Shown here: in pieces, positions 54,340-64,000 of the stretch
Layout of the letters: every line of letters starts with the position of its first letter
Numbering within the stretch: position 1 is the first letter of the stretch
NCBI GenBank assembly: GCA_030386875.1
Contig: CM059563.1
Coordinates: 19,537,982-19,601,981, forward strand
From: Morinoia aosen
Lineage: Eukaryota; Arthropoda; Malacostraca; Amphipoda; Talitridae
Reading direction: 5' to 3'
Length of the DNA stretch: 64,000 nucleotides
Position numbers and translations under genes: made by a program
The notes under the pieces: generated by a model
What the model saw: the letters and a program-made list of their open reading frames with translations, nothing else
Databases searched by the model: none
Told to the model about the DNA's origin: nothing

Positions 54340-54600
54340 TTACTCGTGTTTGTTTTTAGTGAGTTGACTCGACTGAATTTACTGCTGTGAATGTTAGTAT
54401 GAGTTAATGTGTGTCATTTCTTTTACAGGAGTAGTAAAATGGCCGATTAATTAAAAAAAAAGATTGTTGTGAATGTTCGTATAAGTTAATCTGCGTCGTA
54501 TCAATCACAAGAGGTGTAGAAAAGCCGCTGACGAGAAAAAATTTATCTTAGTATGAGTTAGTACGTCATGTCAATCAAAGGAGTGGTAAACGAAGATAAT
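54340..54600. repeat. About 90-100-bp diverged direct repeat, 3 copies
   Basis: GTGAATGTTAGTATGAGTTA, GTGAATGTTCGTATAAGTTA and TTAGTATGAGTTAGTACG mark successive copies, each followed by CAnnAGNNGTNGNAAA-type sequence (AGGAGTAGTAAA, AGAGGTGTAGAAA, AGGAGTGGTAAA). Confidence 0.75.
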
Positions 54601-54989
54601 CTTCCGAAGCACTCAAGAGCCCACGATTTCACCCTGTGTGAAATTTTTGTAAAGTCTACGGACTTTACTTCGAATATTCAATTTACTCTGCCAATTTTTT
54701 TGCAGAAATAGGATGGAGTTTGTGAGCTTGCATCATGCTCATAAAATATAAGCAATGTTTAAACCTGTTTTCTCTTTTATGCAACATGCTTTGCACATCA
54801 ATCTCTCTACTACGGTTATGTGTCATGTTTCATGTGCCAAACACATCTCTCTTTACTCTGCTGCGCGCTACATCGCACCTGTACACACACAACGAATCCT
54901 GGTAGTACGAGCTACGCTCAAGCCAATGACCAAACTTTTCTAATTCAGGTTCAATGAGCAAAACTTCGGTGACGTGCCGGTGCCGCTCT
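54601..54989. other. No gene seen
   Basis: Unique sequence. A 62-codon frame is unremarkable. Confidence 0.45.
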
Positions 54990-55310
54990 GCCAAATTGCT
55001 GCAAGCTTTTGCTCAATTCTCATTACGTAGTGTTGGAATAAGGCCTGGTTGTTGCTGATTGGCTAAATTCTGATGGAATTGACTTTATTTTTGGTGCTGT
55101 AGACCTTCGGGCAATTTTCCCTTTCTATTGCGTAGTGATGGAATAAGGGCGGATTCTAGTTGATTGGCTAAATTTTGATGTAATTTGGAGTATTTTTGGT
55201 TACGTAAGCTTTTGCTCTATTCTCATTACACACTTTGTAATGTTGGAAAAACAAATGCTTGTTGATTGGCTTACTTTTAGTGAAATGAGGTAGATTTATA
55301 GAACCTTTTT
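54990..55310. repeat. About 110-bp direct repeat, 3 diverged copies
   Basis: AAGCTTTTGCTCAATTCTCA, TTGGAATAAGGCC and TTGATTGGCTAAATTTTGAT-type landmarks recur near 55003/55206, 55031/55137 and 55056/55158/55261. Differences between copies are numerous. Confidence 0.8.
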
Positions 55311-56079
55311 CTTTCGACAGATTTAGCATCGTTGACTTTTTGAACGTCAAGGGGTTGAAATTTTCTTATTTTTCTTCAAGATGAAATTTCGTTCAGTGAA
55401 TTTAAAAAATTTCGCTGAACTAATTCATAAAATTTCATTCATTTAGGCAGACTGAAAATTACATGAGAAAAATTTTCTAGTTTTTTTCCCGCTAGCTTTT
55501 TGCGAGAATACAACTACTTAAAAAGCACAAAAAGCTCTGTGTTCCACTTCATAATTTTGTGAAGGAACCTTTCCTCACATTGTACAGCAACTCTGCCATA
55601 CATATTACAGCTGCGTATCATACAGCACACCAGCACTGTTCATTACACAGTTTCGTATCTCCACAACATCGCCATCCTTTCATTGTATTCGAATTATGCA
55701 GGATTGCAGCGCGCTGGTTCTAATCTTTCACGTCGTGCATCATAACGTCCTAAAACGCACATGCTTGAGCTGTTGCGTGATTATCTTTCTTTGATGTTCA
55801 GCAGTCGAGTCTCTGAACGAACGCCGGTTTAGCGGTGATGTATTTGGCTAAATGGAGGGTCTGACTTGAGATATAGCCTCCTCCTTCGACGGGGTGCCAA
55901 CAGTCTAAACATTTTCTTGAAAGAACGAACGTATTCTATTTGGATTTTATAACAAACATTTCCTAAAAGCCGAAAATATTCTCTGTTTGGTTTTTCTATC
56001 TTGTTACAAAAGCTGCGGATTTTAAGAATGCAGGAAGTATATCGTCAAATTTAGCACTTTAAGCCTTTATTATTTTGTC
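55311..56079. other. No gene seen
   Basis: Unique AT-leaning sequence with a self-similar TTCGTTCAGTGAATTTAAAA/TTTCGCTGAACTAATTCA patch near 55385-55430. No frame of note. Confidence 0.45.
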
Positions 56080-56084
56080 ATGGC

Positions 56085-56760
56085 TTTAATTTGTAATATG
56101 TTACCTATTTTGCAATGGCTTACCCTATTTTGCAATGGCTTGCCCTATTTTGCAATGGCTTGCCCTATTTTGCAATGGCTTGCCCTATTTTGCAATGGCC
56201 TGCTCTATTTTGCAATGGCTTGCCCTATTTTGCAATGGCTTGCCCTATTTTGCAATGGCTTGCCCTATTTTGCAATGGCTTGCCCTATTTTGCAATGGCT
56301 TGCCCTATTTTGCAATGGCTTGCCCTATTTTGCGATGGCCTGCCCTATTTGGCGATGCCTTGCCCTATTTTGCGATGGCTTGCCCTATTTTGCAATGGCT
56401 TGCCCTATTTTGCAATGGCTTGCCCTATTTTGTAATGGCTTGCCCTATTTCTCAATGGCTTGCCCTATTTTTCAATGGCTTGCCCTATTCTGCAATGGCT
56501 TGCCCTATTTTGCAATGGCTTGCCCTATTTTGCAATGGCTTGCCCTATTTTGCAATGGCTTGCCCTATTTTTCAATGGCCTGCCCAATTTTGCAATGGCC
56601 TGCCCTATTTTGCAATGGCCTGCCCTATTTTGCAATGGCTTGCCCTATTTTGCAATGGCCTGCCCTATTTTGCAATGGCTTGCCCTATTTTGCAATAACT
56701 TGCCTTATTTTGCAATGGCTTGCCCTATTTTGCAATGGCTTGAATGCCTTGGCTTGAATG
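56085..56760. repeat. 20-bp tandem repeat, about 33 copies
   Basis: Unit TGCCCTATTTTGCAATGGCT, in perfect 20-bp register, with rare variants (TTCAATGG, GCGATGGCC, GGCGATGCC). Three plus frames stay open, up to 225 codons, each repeating a 20-residue peptide; these are repeat echoes and would look like hydrophobic, membrane-type proteins to a gene finder. Confidence 0.96.
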
Positions 56761-57544
56761 TAATGTCTTTGCAGTGATCTAAACTCCGATTGACATTACA
56801 GCAATGTGACATCAATTGCTTACCAATTTCGGTGGTTGAGTGTCGTATAAAATTATAGTATAAAATAATGGTAGAGTAATAATTATACTTATGGTAATAA
56901 TAATAAAATTACTGGCCAGTTTTGGCCTATCTTGTCCCTCCTGGCATGGCTTACCTACCATTCTTGGCTTGTCGTGTCAACTGTGCAATTCTCCTATGCA
57001 GATAACAAAGCTCATTGTCTTTCAGCTTTCTTATCTCAGCGTTATTCCAGCGCCAGCTCCATAACCTCAAGCCAAATGAGTTAGTTTTATGGAAGTTTTA
57101 CCAAACTTTGAAACTATCCTAACTACGCTAAATATTATCATCGCACACTCCCTTTAAAACCAAATCGACTTTGGTTGCGATCTGTGGTTGGGTCTTAACG
57201 CTTCTGGGACATCATCCATTAGGGACTTGGCTGCTTTGGAAGATCGCTCTAATCGTGTCCTTTGTGCCTCTTGAAGACGCTGATGCGCCTCCTTAGGGAA
57301 CTTGTCGAAGTCGCTGATGAGTCCCACGGGGAAGTTTTCTCCGATTGGTCCCAGATGCCGTGTCCCCGGCCTTTGTTTTCAAAGAGGGCTGTCAAATTAG
57401 GGAAAGCGAGTCGGGCTTGTGCCTCGGCCTGGGCCAATAGTCGTTAGGATAATCGAACTGCGATGCCACAGCCATGCAAATGAGGGGACGTGGTGAGGGG
57501 AGGCGCAGCTGCCGAGGGTGGGGAGGTGAGGACGGTTCGATATG
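56761..57544. other. No gene called; possible decayed coding patch at 57249-57447
   Basis: 57249-57447 is GC-richer with opposing frames of 61-62 codons. The minus product (Ala/Gln/Arg-rich then Ser/Thr-rich) is not recognised. The rest is unique AT-leaning DNA. Confidence 0.35.
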
Positions 57545-57840
57545 AGCGTCTGTTTTCAAGAGCAAGAAAATTTCGGCGTGCGTTGTGAAGTAACTCAGAA
57601 TGCGTCGAATTTCAGTTATAGTGAATGTGGGTTTAGTGGATGACCTTATGTGTTCTACGTATTGAGGGAACTGGTATTGTCGATGAATTAGATGTGACTG
57701 TTTTCATGAGCAAGAAAATTTGAGTGTGGGCTGTAGAGGAACTCAGAGTGGGAGTTGATTGGGGGTTTTAGTGAATGACCTTGTGAGTTCTAGGTATTGA
57801 GGAAATAAGTATTGTCGATGGGTTATTTGTGACTGCAAGA
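57545..57840. repeat. 148-bp direct duplication, 2 copies
   Basis: CTGTTTTCAAGAGCAAGAAA (57550) and CTGTTTTCATGAGCAAGAAA (57698) start two copies that share AACTCAGA, TAGTGAATG, GACCTTATG/GACCTTGTG and GGTATTGTCGATG/AGTATTGTCGATG. A third start appears at about 57832. Confidence 0.82.
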
Positions 57841-58425
57841 AGCGGCTCCAAAAAGAAAAATTAAAGGCTATGATGACGGAGTATTTGCACTAGTAGGAAG
57901 AGGAAAGTATAAAAAAATTATTATTTTAGAGGTTAACCTGAAAATGTTTGAGTTCCAATTGAGGACATGACAAGTATTGAGATTTTATGGACAAGAAATG
58001 ATAAAGCGAAGATTGCAGAATCGGTGGCGCTAAAGGCCAACGTTGAAGATTCTGACAAAGTCGGATTCTAAGCCCTTGTTCTGTCAATGAATCTTAACTC
58101 GAGACCTTGAATTTATTGGTTTTGGAAAATCTTTTGTCTCGAACGCGACCTTTTCATCAATTTGTCCTCAAGATCGTGTATTCAGCTAAAAATTGTCACA
58201 ATTTTAAGGGGTAAATTCGATAAAATTGTGCCTCATGCCCTTCATGTTCGGTTTGCTGGAATGTATTCGAATGATAATTGATAATTATGGGGGATTGACG
58301 TAGAAATAATTCTCTTGCTGCAACCATGCTCGACTTGCATGAGAAACAAACATTTACTCCCCAGTCATACATCTCACATCTTCCAACTGAACTGACAAGA
58401 TACTGACTTGTTACTAAACGCTTTA
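57841..58425. other. No gene seen
   Basis: Unique sequence. The 141-codon minus frame at 58196-58621 draws its first half from the 58-bp repeat and has no recognised domain. Confidence 0.45.
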
Positions 58426-58429
58426 TATT

Positions 58430-58695
58430 TAGGCATGCGTCGTCCTCCTGAACTTCTTGCAGGATACAGATTTTACAGCAACCGTATTTCCGCTTGTCGC
58501 CCAACTGAACTTCCGACATGACAGATTTTTTAGTAACCGTATTTGTATCTTGTGTCGTCCAACTGCACTTTTTGCAAGATACGGACTCGTAACTAAACGT
58601 ATTCCAGCTCGTGTCGTCCAACTGAACTCCCTACATGACACTGGCTTTAAAGTAATTGTATTTGAGTTCGCGTCGTCCAGCAGCGTTTAAGACGT
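58430..58695. repeat. About 58-bp tandem repeat, 4.5 diverged copies
   Basis: GTCGTCCAACTGAACTYC-type words recur near 58438, 58496, 58554, 58613 and 58673, each followed by a CATGACA or CAAGATAC word and a GTAACYGTATT word. Confidence 0.85.
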
Positions 58696-60335
58696 AACAC
58701 TGACTTCTTACTTGACGCGTTCCTGATGAATTTTTGATACCGCTTCTAAGCGCCGAACTTTTCCAGAACACTTTGTAGATCTTAGCGTGCAACAACTCGT
58801 GAAGATCCTTAAATGCTTTTAGAATGCCTTTGTCCGTCGTAAAATGTGTGTGAAACTCTTTGTTATGAGTTGCGCGAGGGATGAGGGTTGAATGAGGGAA
58901 ACGAAAGGGGTGTGAGGGGAGTTATGTGCGGGGTCGGGTGAGGGTTGAGGCTAGAAGAGGCATATTGATGAGAAAAGTTGGGAAGCCGGAGCCTGATAAA
59001 ATCATATAAATTTATTTAGCTTCACAAAGTCCGCGGCAAAATGCGCATAACGGAAACTTTTTGGGGTAAAGCGCTTGTTGGCTTCGCGATATTTTCTCCC
59101 TCGTGAGCAAGTGGGCGGGCTGCTGGAGCAAGAAAATTGCGTTCCTGCATGTCAGTGCTACGAAAACGGCCAGCGTAAATTAACAGTTGTAGAATATATA
59201 CCAACTTGCTATTGACACAATCGACGTATCGCTAGATTTTCGATATAGCAGAGGCCATCGGCGCCTCAAACAAGTAAACTTAATAGGAATAGACAAACTC
59301 TTGTTTTTTTTGCTTTCTTGTCACGAAGGTATCGTCACTCCTCAATGCCATCACCCTAAATTATTCCATTTAGCGGTGATTATTGGCGTAAGGTGATATT
59401 GATGTGCTTATATGGGCGGTAATAATGTAGTGGGATTCTTGCATGTTCTGATTTGCGTTGTCGGGATACAAAATATTAGCTCGTTCATTTTTTACGAACG
59501 TGTAATTGTTTCATCAAAATACGGACTGCTGACCCACGTTTTGCTGTGAAATGAATAACTATTGCATCCAGATTGTGGACGTCTGTGTCATGTGCGATAA
59601 ACCTCTTGCACTAAAAATATCATTTACAAATATTACCATTTTATCTCAAAGAGTGAATGTAATCCCTTCGAAACTATAATTAAAAGCTTTGTCTGTGCAT
59701 GATCCCCTCATCTATATCATACCTAGGTTTCATTTGGCTATGAAGATTCCTGAAATAGAACGCCATTACTATCTGCGTTTTGTCAATGCACTTTAGGAAT
59801 GGTCAACTCGGACCATTTTACTGCTTTTGTACCCTTCTAGTTTCAGTGAGGCTTCTCACATCAGGGCTGCTGATGCGTATGCGTGTGACCAAGAATTTCG
59901 TGTATTTAAGTCCGTTTTAATGCAGCAGTATTTTTATCGACACCGCCCGTACGCTGACGTGCGCAATGTTGAACAAGCTGTTATTACGTTGAGAATCCTC
60001 GCACTTTGAATTGAGAGTCAATGACTGTTAGTCTCTCCATTTGAGAATCCTTCTTAGAATCCTAAACTTATTTCTAGAATCTGGAACCTGGGATCCTCGT
60101 TGCCAACTTGGATTGTGAAATAGGTACTGTAAATGAGCGTGCGTACCTGGAAATACAATGTCATCATCTCTGCATTCATTTCGTAGCATTTTAATTCAGT
60201 GAAAATAAGGAAAAGGGAGCAGGAGAATGTCCTCAGTGAGGCATACTTACTTTTCGAGTACGCGATAAGTTTTCCAATATTTTCCCCCATTTTGACTCAA
60301 TCGCACAAAACCAGTTAAAATTTAAGGTCTTTAAT
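58696..60335. other. No gene seen; longest featureless stretch on the right
   Basis: Unique mixed sequence, with a GAGGG-rich patch at 58868-58940. Frames are 60-78 codons without motifs. Confidence 0.45.
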
Positions 60336-60565
60336 TTAGCATTTTGACTGAGACTTCACCCAACAGTGGTCACTGAAGCAGTTTTCATAATGCAGTAGAC
60401 CGATTAGCAGTCGCTGACTTAATTTTCAGAAACTAACCTAATAAAAACCAAACGAAGGCACGATCTATACTTAATGTCTGTTTTTTTTAAATTGATCTCT
60501 AAAATTATCTCTTATTTGAGTCGAATATTGAACTTCGGTTAAACCCGCCGCAGTTAATGGGTTAA
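60336..60565 (+). mobile_element. Family B TTAA-type MITE, copy B5
   Basis: Left TTAGCATTTTGACTGAGAC and right CCGCAGTTAATGGGTTAA are imperfect inverted repeats ending in TTAG and TTAA. Internal landmarks in family order: CAGTGGTCACTGAAGC, TTTTCATAATGCAGTAGACC, GGCACGATCTATACTTAATG and GTCGAATATTGAACTTCGG. About 230 bp. Confidence 0.8.
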
Positions 60566-60968
60566 ATGTTATAACATGGCTGTTCGTCCAGCTCGAACTA
60601 ATCAGCAAGAAATTTGTCACCCACGCAATGTAAATAAGATCACGTGAGCAACGCTGTGATACGAGCTTACACACTTTCTTTATAATGGAAGCAGTCCTCA
60701 GCAAATTCGGCTAACTTTCTTCTAGTAGAGCCATCCTGCCTCAAACAAGCTTTGAAATTCTGGTTCAACACAGAAGAGCACATAAGCTAGAAGCAAAACT
60801 ATAATATTTCACATGAACTACAAAAATCCTTTCAATTTGAAGGAAAAAACAAGAATATTTCAAATGAACAGGAAAAATTTCACATGGACTAGAAGGTTGA
60901 TAAAAATATTAGCCAATTTTTGCAGTGCATGCGCCTGTTTTTTTATTGGATTTAGCACGTTTGGTGGT
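60566..60968. other. No gene seen
   Basis: Unique AT-leaning sequence. TTTCACATG/TTTCAAATGAAC words recur near 60805-60885. Confidence 0.45.
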
Positions 60969-61078
60969 GTAGCGACCGTTTGATTGAAGGGCGACCGTTT
61001 GATGGAAGGGAGGCCATTTGATGGAAGGGAGGCCATTTGATGGAAGGGAGGCCGCTTGATGGTTTTTAGGCCCGTCTT
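60969..61078. repeat. 19-bp tandem repeat, about 5 copies
   Basis: Unit TTTGATGGAAGGGAGGCCA, with GCGACCG and GCCGC variants at the ends. Confidence 0.92.
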
Positions 61079-61590
61079 TATTGCAACAAAGCTAGGCCGA
61101 TGATGCGCCTTTGTGCTCTGATTGATGTCCGCTCGGAGTTTTTCCGATTTAGGCGATTGCATTTTTTTGCTGATTTATTGGTCTTATCCATCTAGATTTT
61201 TCAAATTTTTTATTCCCTCTTTTTTATTGTACTCGATTTGTGCCATTTATTTGGTTTGTGGGTTTTATTCTTGGATGGGTTAAAGATTTTGTTTTATTTT
61301 CACGAGTTCTGCTTTTTTCTGAATTTAGCTATGCGAAAACTACATTAAGACCTGAAACAAAGTTTATATAGAAGTGGAAATGAAGAAACTTCTCTGGCTC
61401 AATTTTATGACGACCTTCTGTTGGTTAACCTCCCCATGTTGTTCGATTTTGCATTCTTCACTATGTTTTCACTATATTTCCTTCTTTACCTTTTTTTCTC
61501 AGTCCTCATTTATTTTCTTCTCATCCTTACCCTTTTTTTCATTCTTCTCTTCTCTTCTTCAGTTTCTCTTCCTTTTCATCTTTTTCTTCT
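61079..61590. other. No gene; T/C-rich
   Basis: Unique sequence becoming strongly T/C-rich at 61455-61590, just upstream of copy A16. Confidence 0.45.
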
Positions 61591-61591
61591 A

Positions 61592-61965
61592 TCCCCCTGA
61601 GAGCATGTAAGTGTTTCTCTGGAAATTAGCGCTTCTCATAGCAATATACGAGTATAAGGTCCCAAGTTTAGCGTTGAATAGACCTTCTTTTCGATAAATG
61701 CAATCTTTATTTACTTCGTTGAATACCATCATTTTCCGGTTCACGGCTGTCCTGCCTTTAAAGCACGTCCAACTTTCTTTTTCGACTTTTATTTTGTTTG
61801 CTAACCTTCCATCTCAACTTGCTGTTGCTGTGCGCAAGGGGTCCTTTGCGGGAACACACCTTGTGCATTGATTCCGCCTTCACTCAATTCCATACTAAAT
61901 GGGCCCCCATCCTTCTTCTCTTTGTACTTCTTAGTTATGCTAGAGGAGGCTCATAATCATTTCTC
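61592..61965 (+). mobile_element. Family A copy A16 (longer subtype)
   Basis: Head TCCCCCTGAGAGCATG, AAATTAGCGCTTCTCA, CCGGTTCACGGCTGTCCTG, GCAAGGGGTCCTTTGCGGGA, ACACACCTTGTGCATTGATT and CATACTAAATGGGCCC follow the family order. It has the extra block before the TGCATNGATT motif found in A2 and A4. No clear duplications. Confidence 0.78.
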
Positions 61966-62110
61966 TTTTTTCGTATTATGTTCCATGCTCTCATTTTTAT
62001 CTCTCCCATTTTCCCTCCTCCAGCTTTCCCTCCCCCCTCCAGCTTTCCCTCCCCCCTTCTATTTCCCTCCCCCTTTCCCCTCCCCCCCCCCCCCCCCCCG
62101 AGGGCCCACC
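61966..62110. repeat. C-rich tract with a poly-C run
   Basis: CCCTCCCCCCTCCAGCTTT-type words, then a nearly pure C run at about 62076-62099. On the minus strand this is a G run with clear quadruplex potential. Confidence 0.92.
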
Positions 62111-62189
62111 ATTCTAGTGTCCCACTAATCCCCCCGTATTAGGGCTGCTAAATGAACGCTAGACTCTGCCCTAGAGATTATATTGGGAT

Positions 62190-62332
62190 CTGTGGTGTAA
62201 TGGTGTGCCGCCTGGTGTGTTGTATCTCCTGGTGTGGTGTGGCTGCTGGTGTGGTGTGGCTGCTGGTGTGGTGTGTGGTGGTGTTGTGTGCCTGTTGGTG
62301 TGGCGTGTGGGCTACCTGGTGTGGTGTGCCTC
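62190..62332. repeat. Short GT-rich repeat
   Basis: TGGTGTGGTGTGGCTGC words (15-18 bp) recur about seven times on the plus strand, with variants ending GTGTGCC. Confidence 0.85.
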
Positions 62333-62690
62333 CCCAAAACTAGGAATTGATTTTGCGATTTGATGATTTTTTTGTTTGTTCAGTCTTAAATTAGTAGCGG
62401 CAAACGCTTGATTTTTTGGTGCATGACGATCTCAACTAAAAATATGATCCATCAGACCTGAATAGTGGAGAGCAATAGGAGTAAACACTAGCTGATATCA
62501 GGGATGCTTTGTTGCTTCTGCTTTCGGGAAATGGAGATTTATAAGAATGTAGCTCTGTCGGTTGGGGCGGCCTAACTTATAATTTTTGTTTATATTCAGG
62601 AGTCGAAGAGCCAAGGATCTATGAGATTTACACGCTTGTGCGAATCCTTCGCACCGAGATATCCTTCTGCAGATCTTCCTGTATCGTTCA
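62333..62690. other. No gene seen
   Basis: Unique sequence, no supported feature. Confidence 0.5.
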
Positions 62691-62775
62691 TCTTCATCCT
62701 GCCATCTATCCTTCGTCCGTCCTTCCATCTTCCAGCCTTCCATTCATCCTTCCATCCTTCCATCTTCATCCTCCA
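62691..62775. repeat. CCTTCCATC-type microsatellite
   Basis: Irregular TTCCATCCTTCCATC reiteration, about 85 bp, pyrimidine-rich. Confidence 0.8.
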
Positions 62776-62904
62776 TTCTTCTGCAGATCCTGCTTTCTCT
62801 TCTTCTCTACCAATTCTACTCTGTGCCTGCTCACCATACCTTTTACCGTGTTCTCATTATTTCTCCCCCCCATGGAAGTACAACCATCGTAATTATGTGA
62901 ATTA

Positions 62905-63100
62905 CCGGTAACACGAGGAATACTTGAGGTCTCTAGCTAAAGCTTAGATAGGCTTTCTTTTTGTTGAAATAAATAGGTTTTTTATTAAGTTAACGACAAT
63001 CTTTTTCGATTCACTGTTGTCTTTTTTTCACGAACCACTGCATTCCTCTTCTAGTTTTATCTTGTTTCATGAAATTTTTCTCACCTGTCCGACCTCATGA
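62905..63100 (+). mobile_element. Family A copy A17, cut off by the terminal array
   Basis: GAGGTCTCTAGCTAAAGCTT, AGATAGGCTTTCTTTTTGTT, GATTCACTGTTGTC and TTTATCTTGTTTCATGAAAT follow the family order. The copy stops near 63100, where the 20-bp array begins in place of its 3' half. The head hairpins are missing. Confidence 0.78.
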
Positions 63101-63104
63101 TTTT

Positions 63105-64000
63105 TAGCCCTCCCTACCCTCCCCTATCCCTCCCTACCCTCCCCTATCCCTCCCTACCCTCCCCTATCCCTCCCTACCCTCCCCTATCCCTCCCTACCCT
63201 CCCCTATCCCTCCCTACCCTCCCCTATCCCTCCCTACCCTCCCCTATCCCTTCCTACCCTCTCCTATCCCTCCCTACCCTCCCCTATCCCTCCCTACCCT
63301 CCCCTATCCCTCCCTACCCTCCCCTATCCCTTCCTACCCTCCCCTATCCCTTCCTACCCTCCCCTATCCCTCCCTACCCTCCCCTATCCCTCCCTACCCT
63401 CCCCTATCCCTCCCTACCCTCCCCTATCCCTCCCTACCCTCCCCTATCCCTCCCTACCCTCCCCTATCCCTCCCTACCCTCCCCTATCCCTTCCTACCCT
63501 CCCCTATCCCTCCCTATCCTCCCCTATGCCTCCCTACCCTCCCCTATCCCTCCCTACCCTCCCCTATCCCTCCCTACCCTCCCCTATCCCTCCCTACCCT
63601 CCCCTATCCCTCCCTATCCTCCCCTATCCCTCCCTATCCTCCCCTATCCCTCCCTATCCTTCACTATCCCTCCCTATCCTTCACTATCCTTCACTATCCC
63701 TCCCTATCCTTCACTATCCCTCCCTATCCTCCCCTATCCCTCCCTACCCTCTCCTATCCCTCCCTACCCTCCCCTATCCCTCCCTACCCTCCCCTATCCC
63801 TCCCTACCCTCCCCCTATCCCTTCCTACCCTCCCCTATCCCTCCCTACCCTCCCCTATCCCTCCCTACCCTCTCCTATCCCTTCCTACCCTCCCCTATCC
63901 CTCCCTATCCTCCCCTATCCCTCCCTATCCTTCACTATCCCTCCCTATCCTTCACTATCCCTCCCTACCCTCCCCTATCCCTCCCTACCCTCCCCTATCC
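63105..64000. repeat. 20-bp C-rich tandem array, about 45 copies, open at the window end
   Basis: Unit CCTCCCTACCCTCCCCTATC in tight register. Variants change CCC to TCC or CTCCCC to TTCAC in the stretch 63600-63720 and again at 63915-63960, a block duplication. The minus strand has G3-G4 runs every 4-6 bases and should form G-quadruplexes. The array continues beyond 64000. It is not a canonical TTAGGG or TTAGG telomere repeat. Confidence 0.96.

Noticed and set aside
56080-56777. 225-codon hydrophobic frame as a membrane protein
   Set aside because: Pure translation of the 20-bp repeat, open in all three plus phases.
59700-59760. Another family A head (GATCCCCTCATCTATATC)
   Set aside because: Only the first few bases match. 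The palindrome, middle and tail landmarks are missing downstream.
63105-64000. Telomeric repeat at the window end
   Set aside because: The unit is 20 bp (CCTCCCTACCCTCCCCTATC), not TTAGGG, TTAGG or another known telomere unit, and the array follows a truncated retroposon.

Overview
This is eukaryotic, almost certainly metazoan, repeat-dominated DNA. I can support no protein-coding gene, rRNA gene or functional tRNA gene in the 64 kb. Long stop-free frames exist, but every frame over about 160 codons lies inside a tandem array and translates to a low-complexity echo of the repeat unit. The remaining frames look like chance. No reverse transcriptase, transposase, capsid or other recognisable domain was seen. 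The lineage cannot be fixed from the sequence. TTAA-targeting MITEs, a tRNA-derived SINE and this density of minisatellites would fit an invertebrate such as an arthropod, but that is a weak inference.

Three layers make up the window. (1) More than forty short tandem arrays with mostly unrelated units (12 to 148 bp) cover roughly a third of it by hand tally. The largest are a 5.1 kb array of a 12-bp unit (43.1-48.3 kb), a 1.7 kb array of a 13-bp unit (30.7-32.4 kb), 52-bp repeats (22.9-23.8 kb), a 30-bp array (14.0-14.85 kb), a 35-bp array (21.2-21.9 kb) and a 20-bp array that runs off the right edge (63.1-64.0 kb). (2) About seventeen full or partial copies of one dispersed element of about 330-370 bp, called family A here, are scattered from 2.3 to 63.1 kb. 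Five copies have recognisable target-site duplications of 10-14 bp, so it is a mobile, SINE-like element. It has no poly-A tail, and its tRNA, 5S or 7SL ancestry is not evident. (3) There are smaller mobile pieces. A 222-bp piggyBac-like MITE sits at 10.9-11.2 kb, and a second TTAA-bounded MITE family (family B) has five copies. A tRNA-derived SINE forms a perfect 162-bp inverted repeat at 27.75-28.2 kb, another long hairpin lies at 6.88-7.26 kb, and a hAT-like terminus lies at 26.9 kb.

The most interesting items for follow-up are family A with its intact duplications and structured 5' end, the perfect SINE foldback, the higher-order structure of the 12-bp satellite and its possible kinship with the 13-bp array on the opposite strand, and the TTAA MITE families. 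I found no cooperative gene system. The layout looks like a gene desert in which retroposons, MITEs and expanding minisatellites are interleaved.
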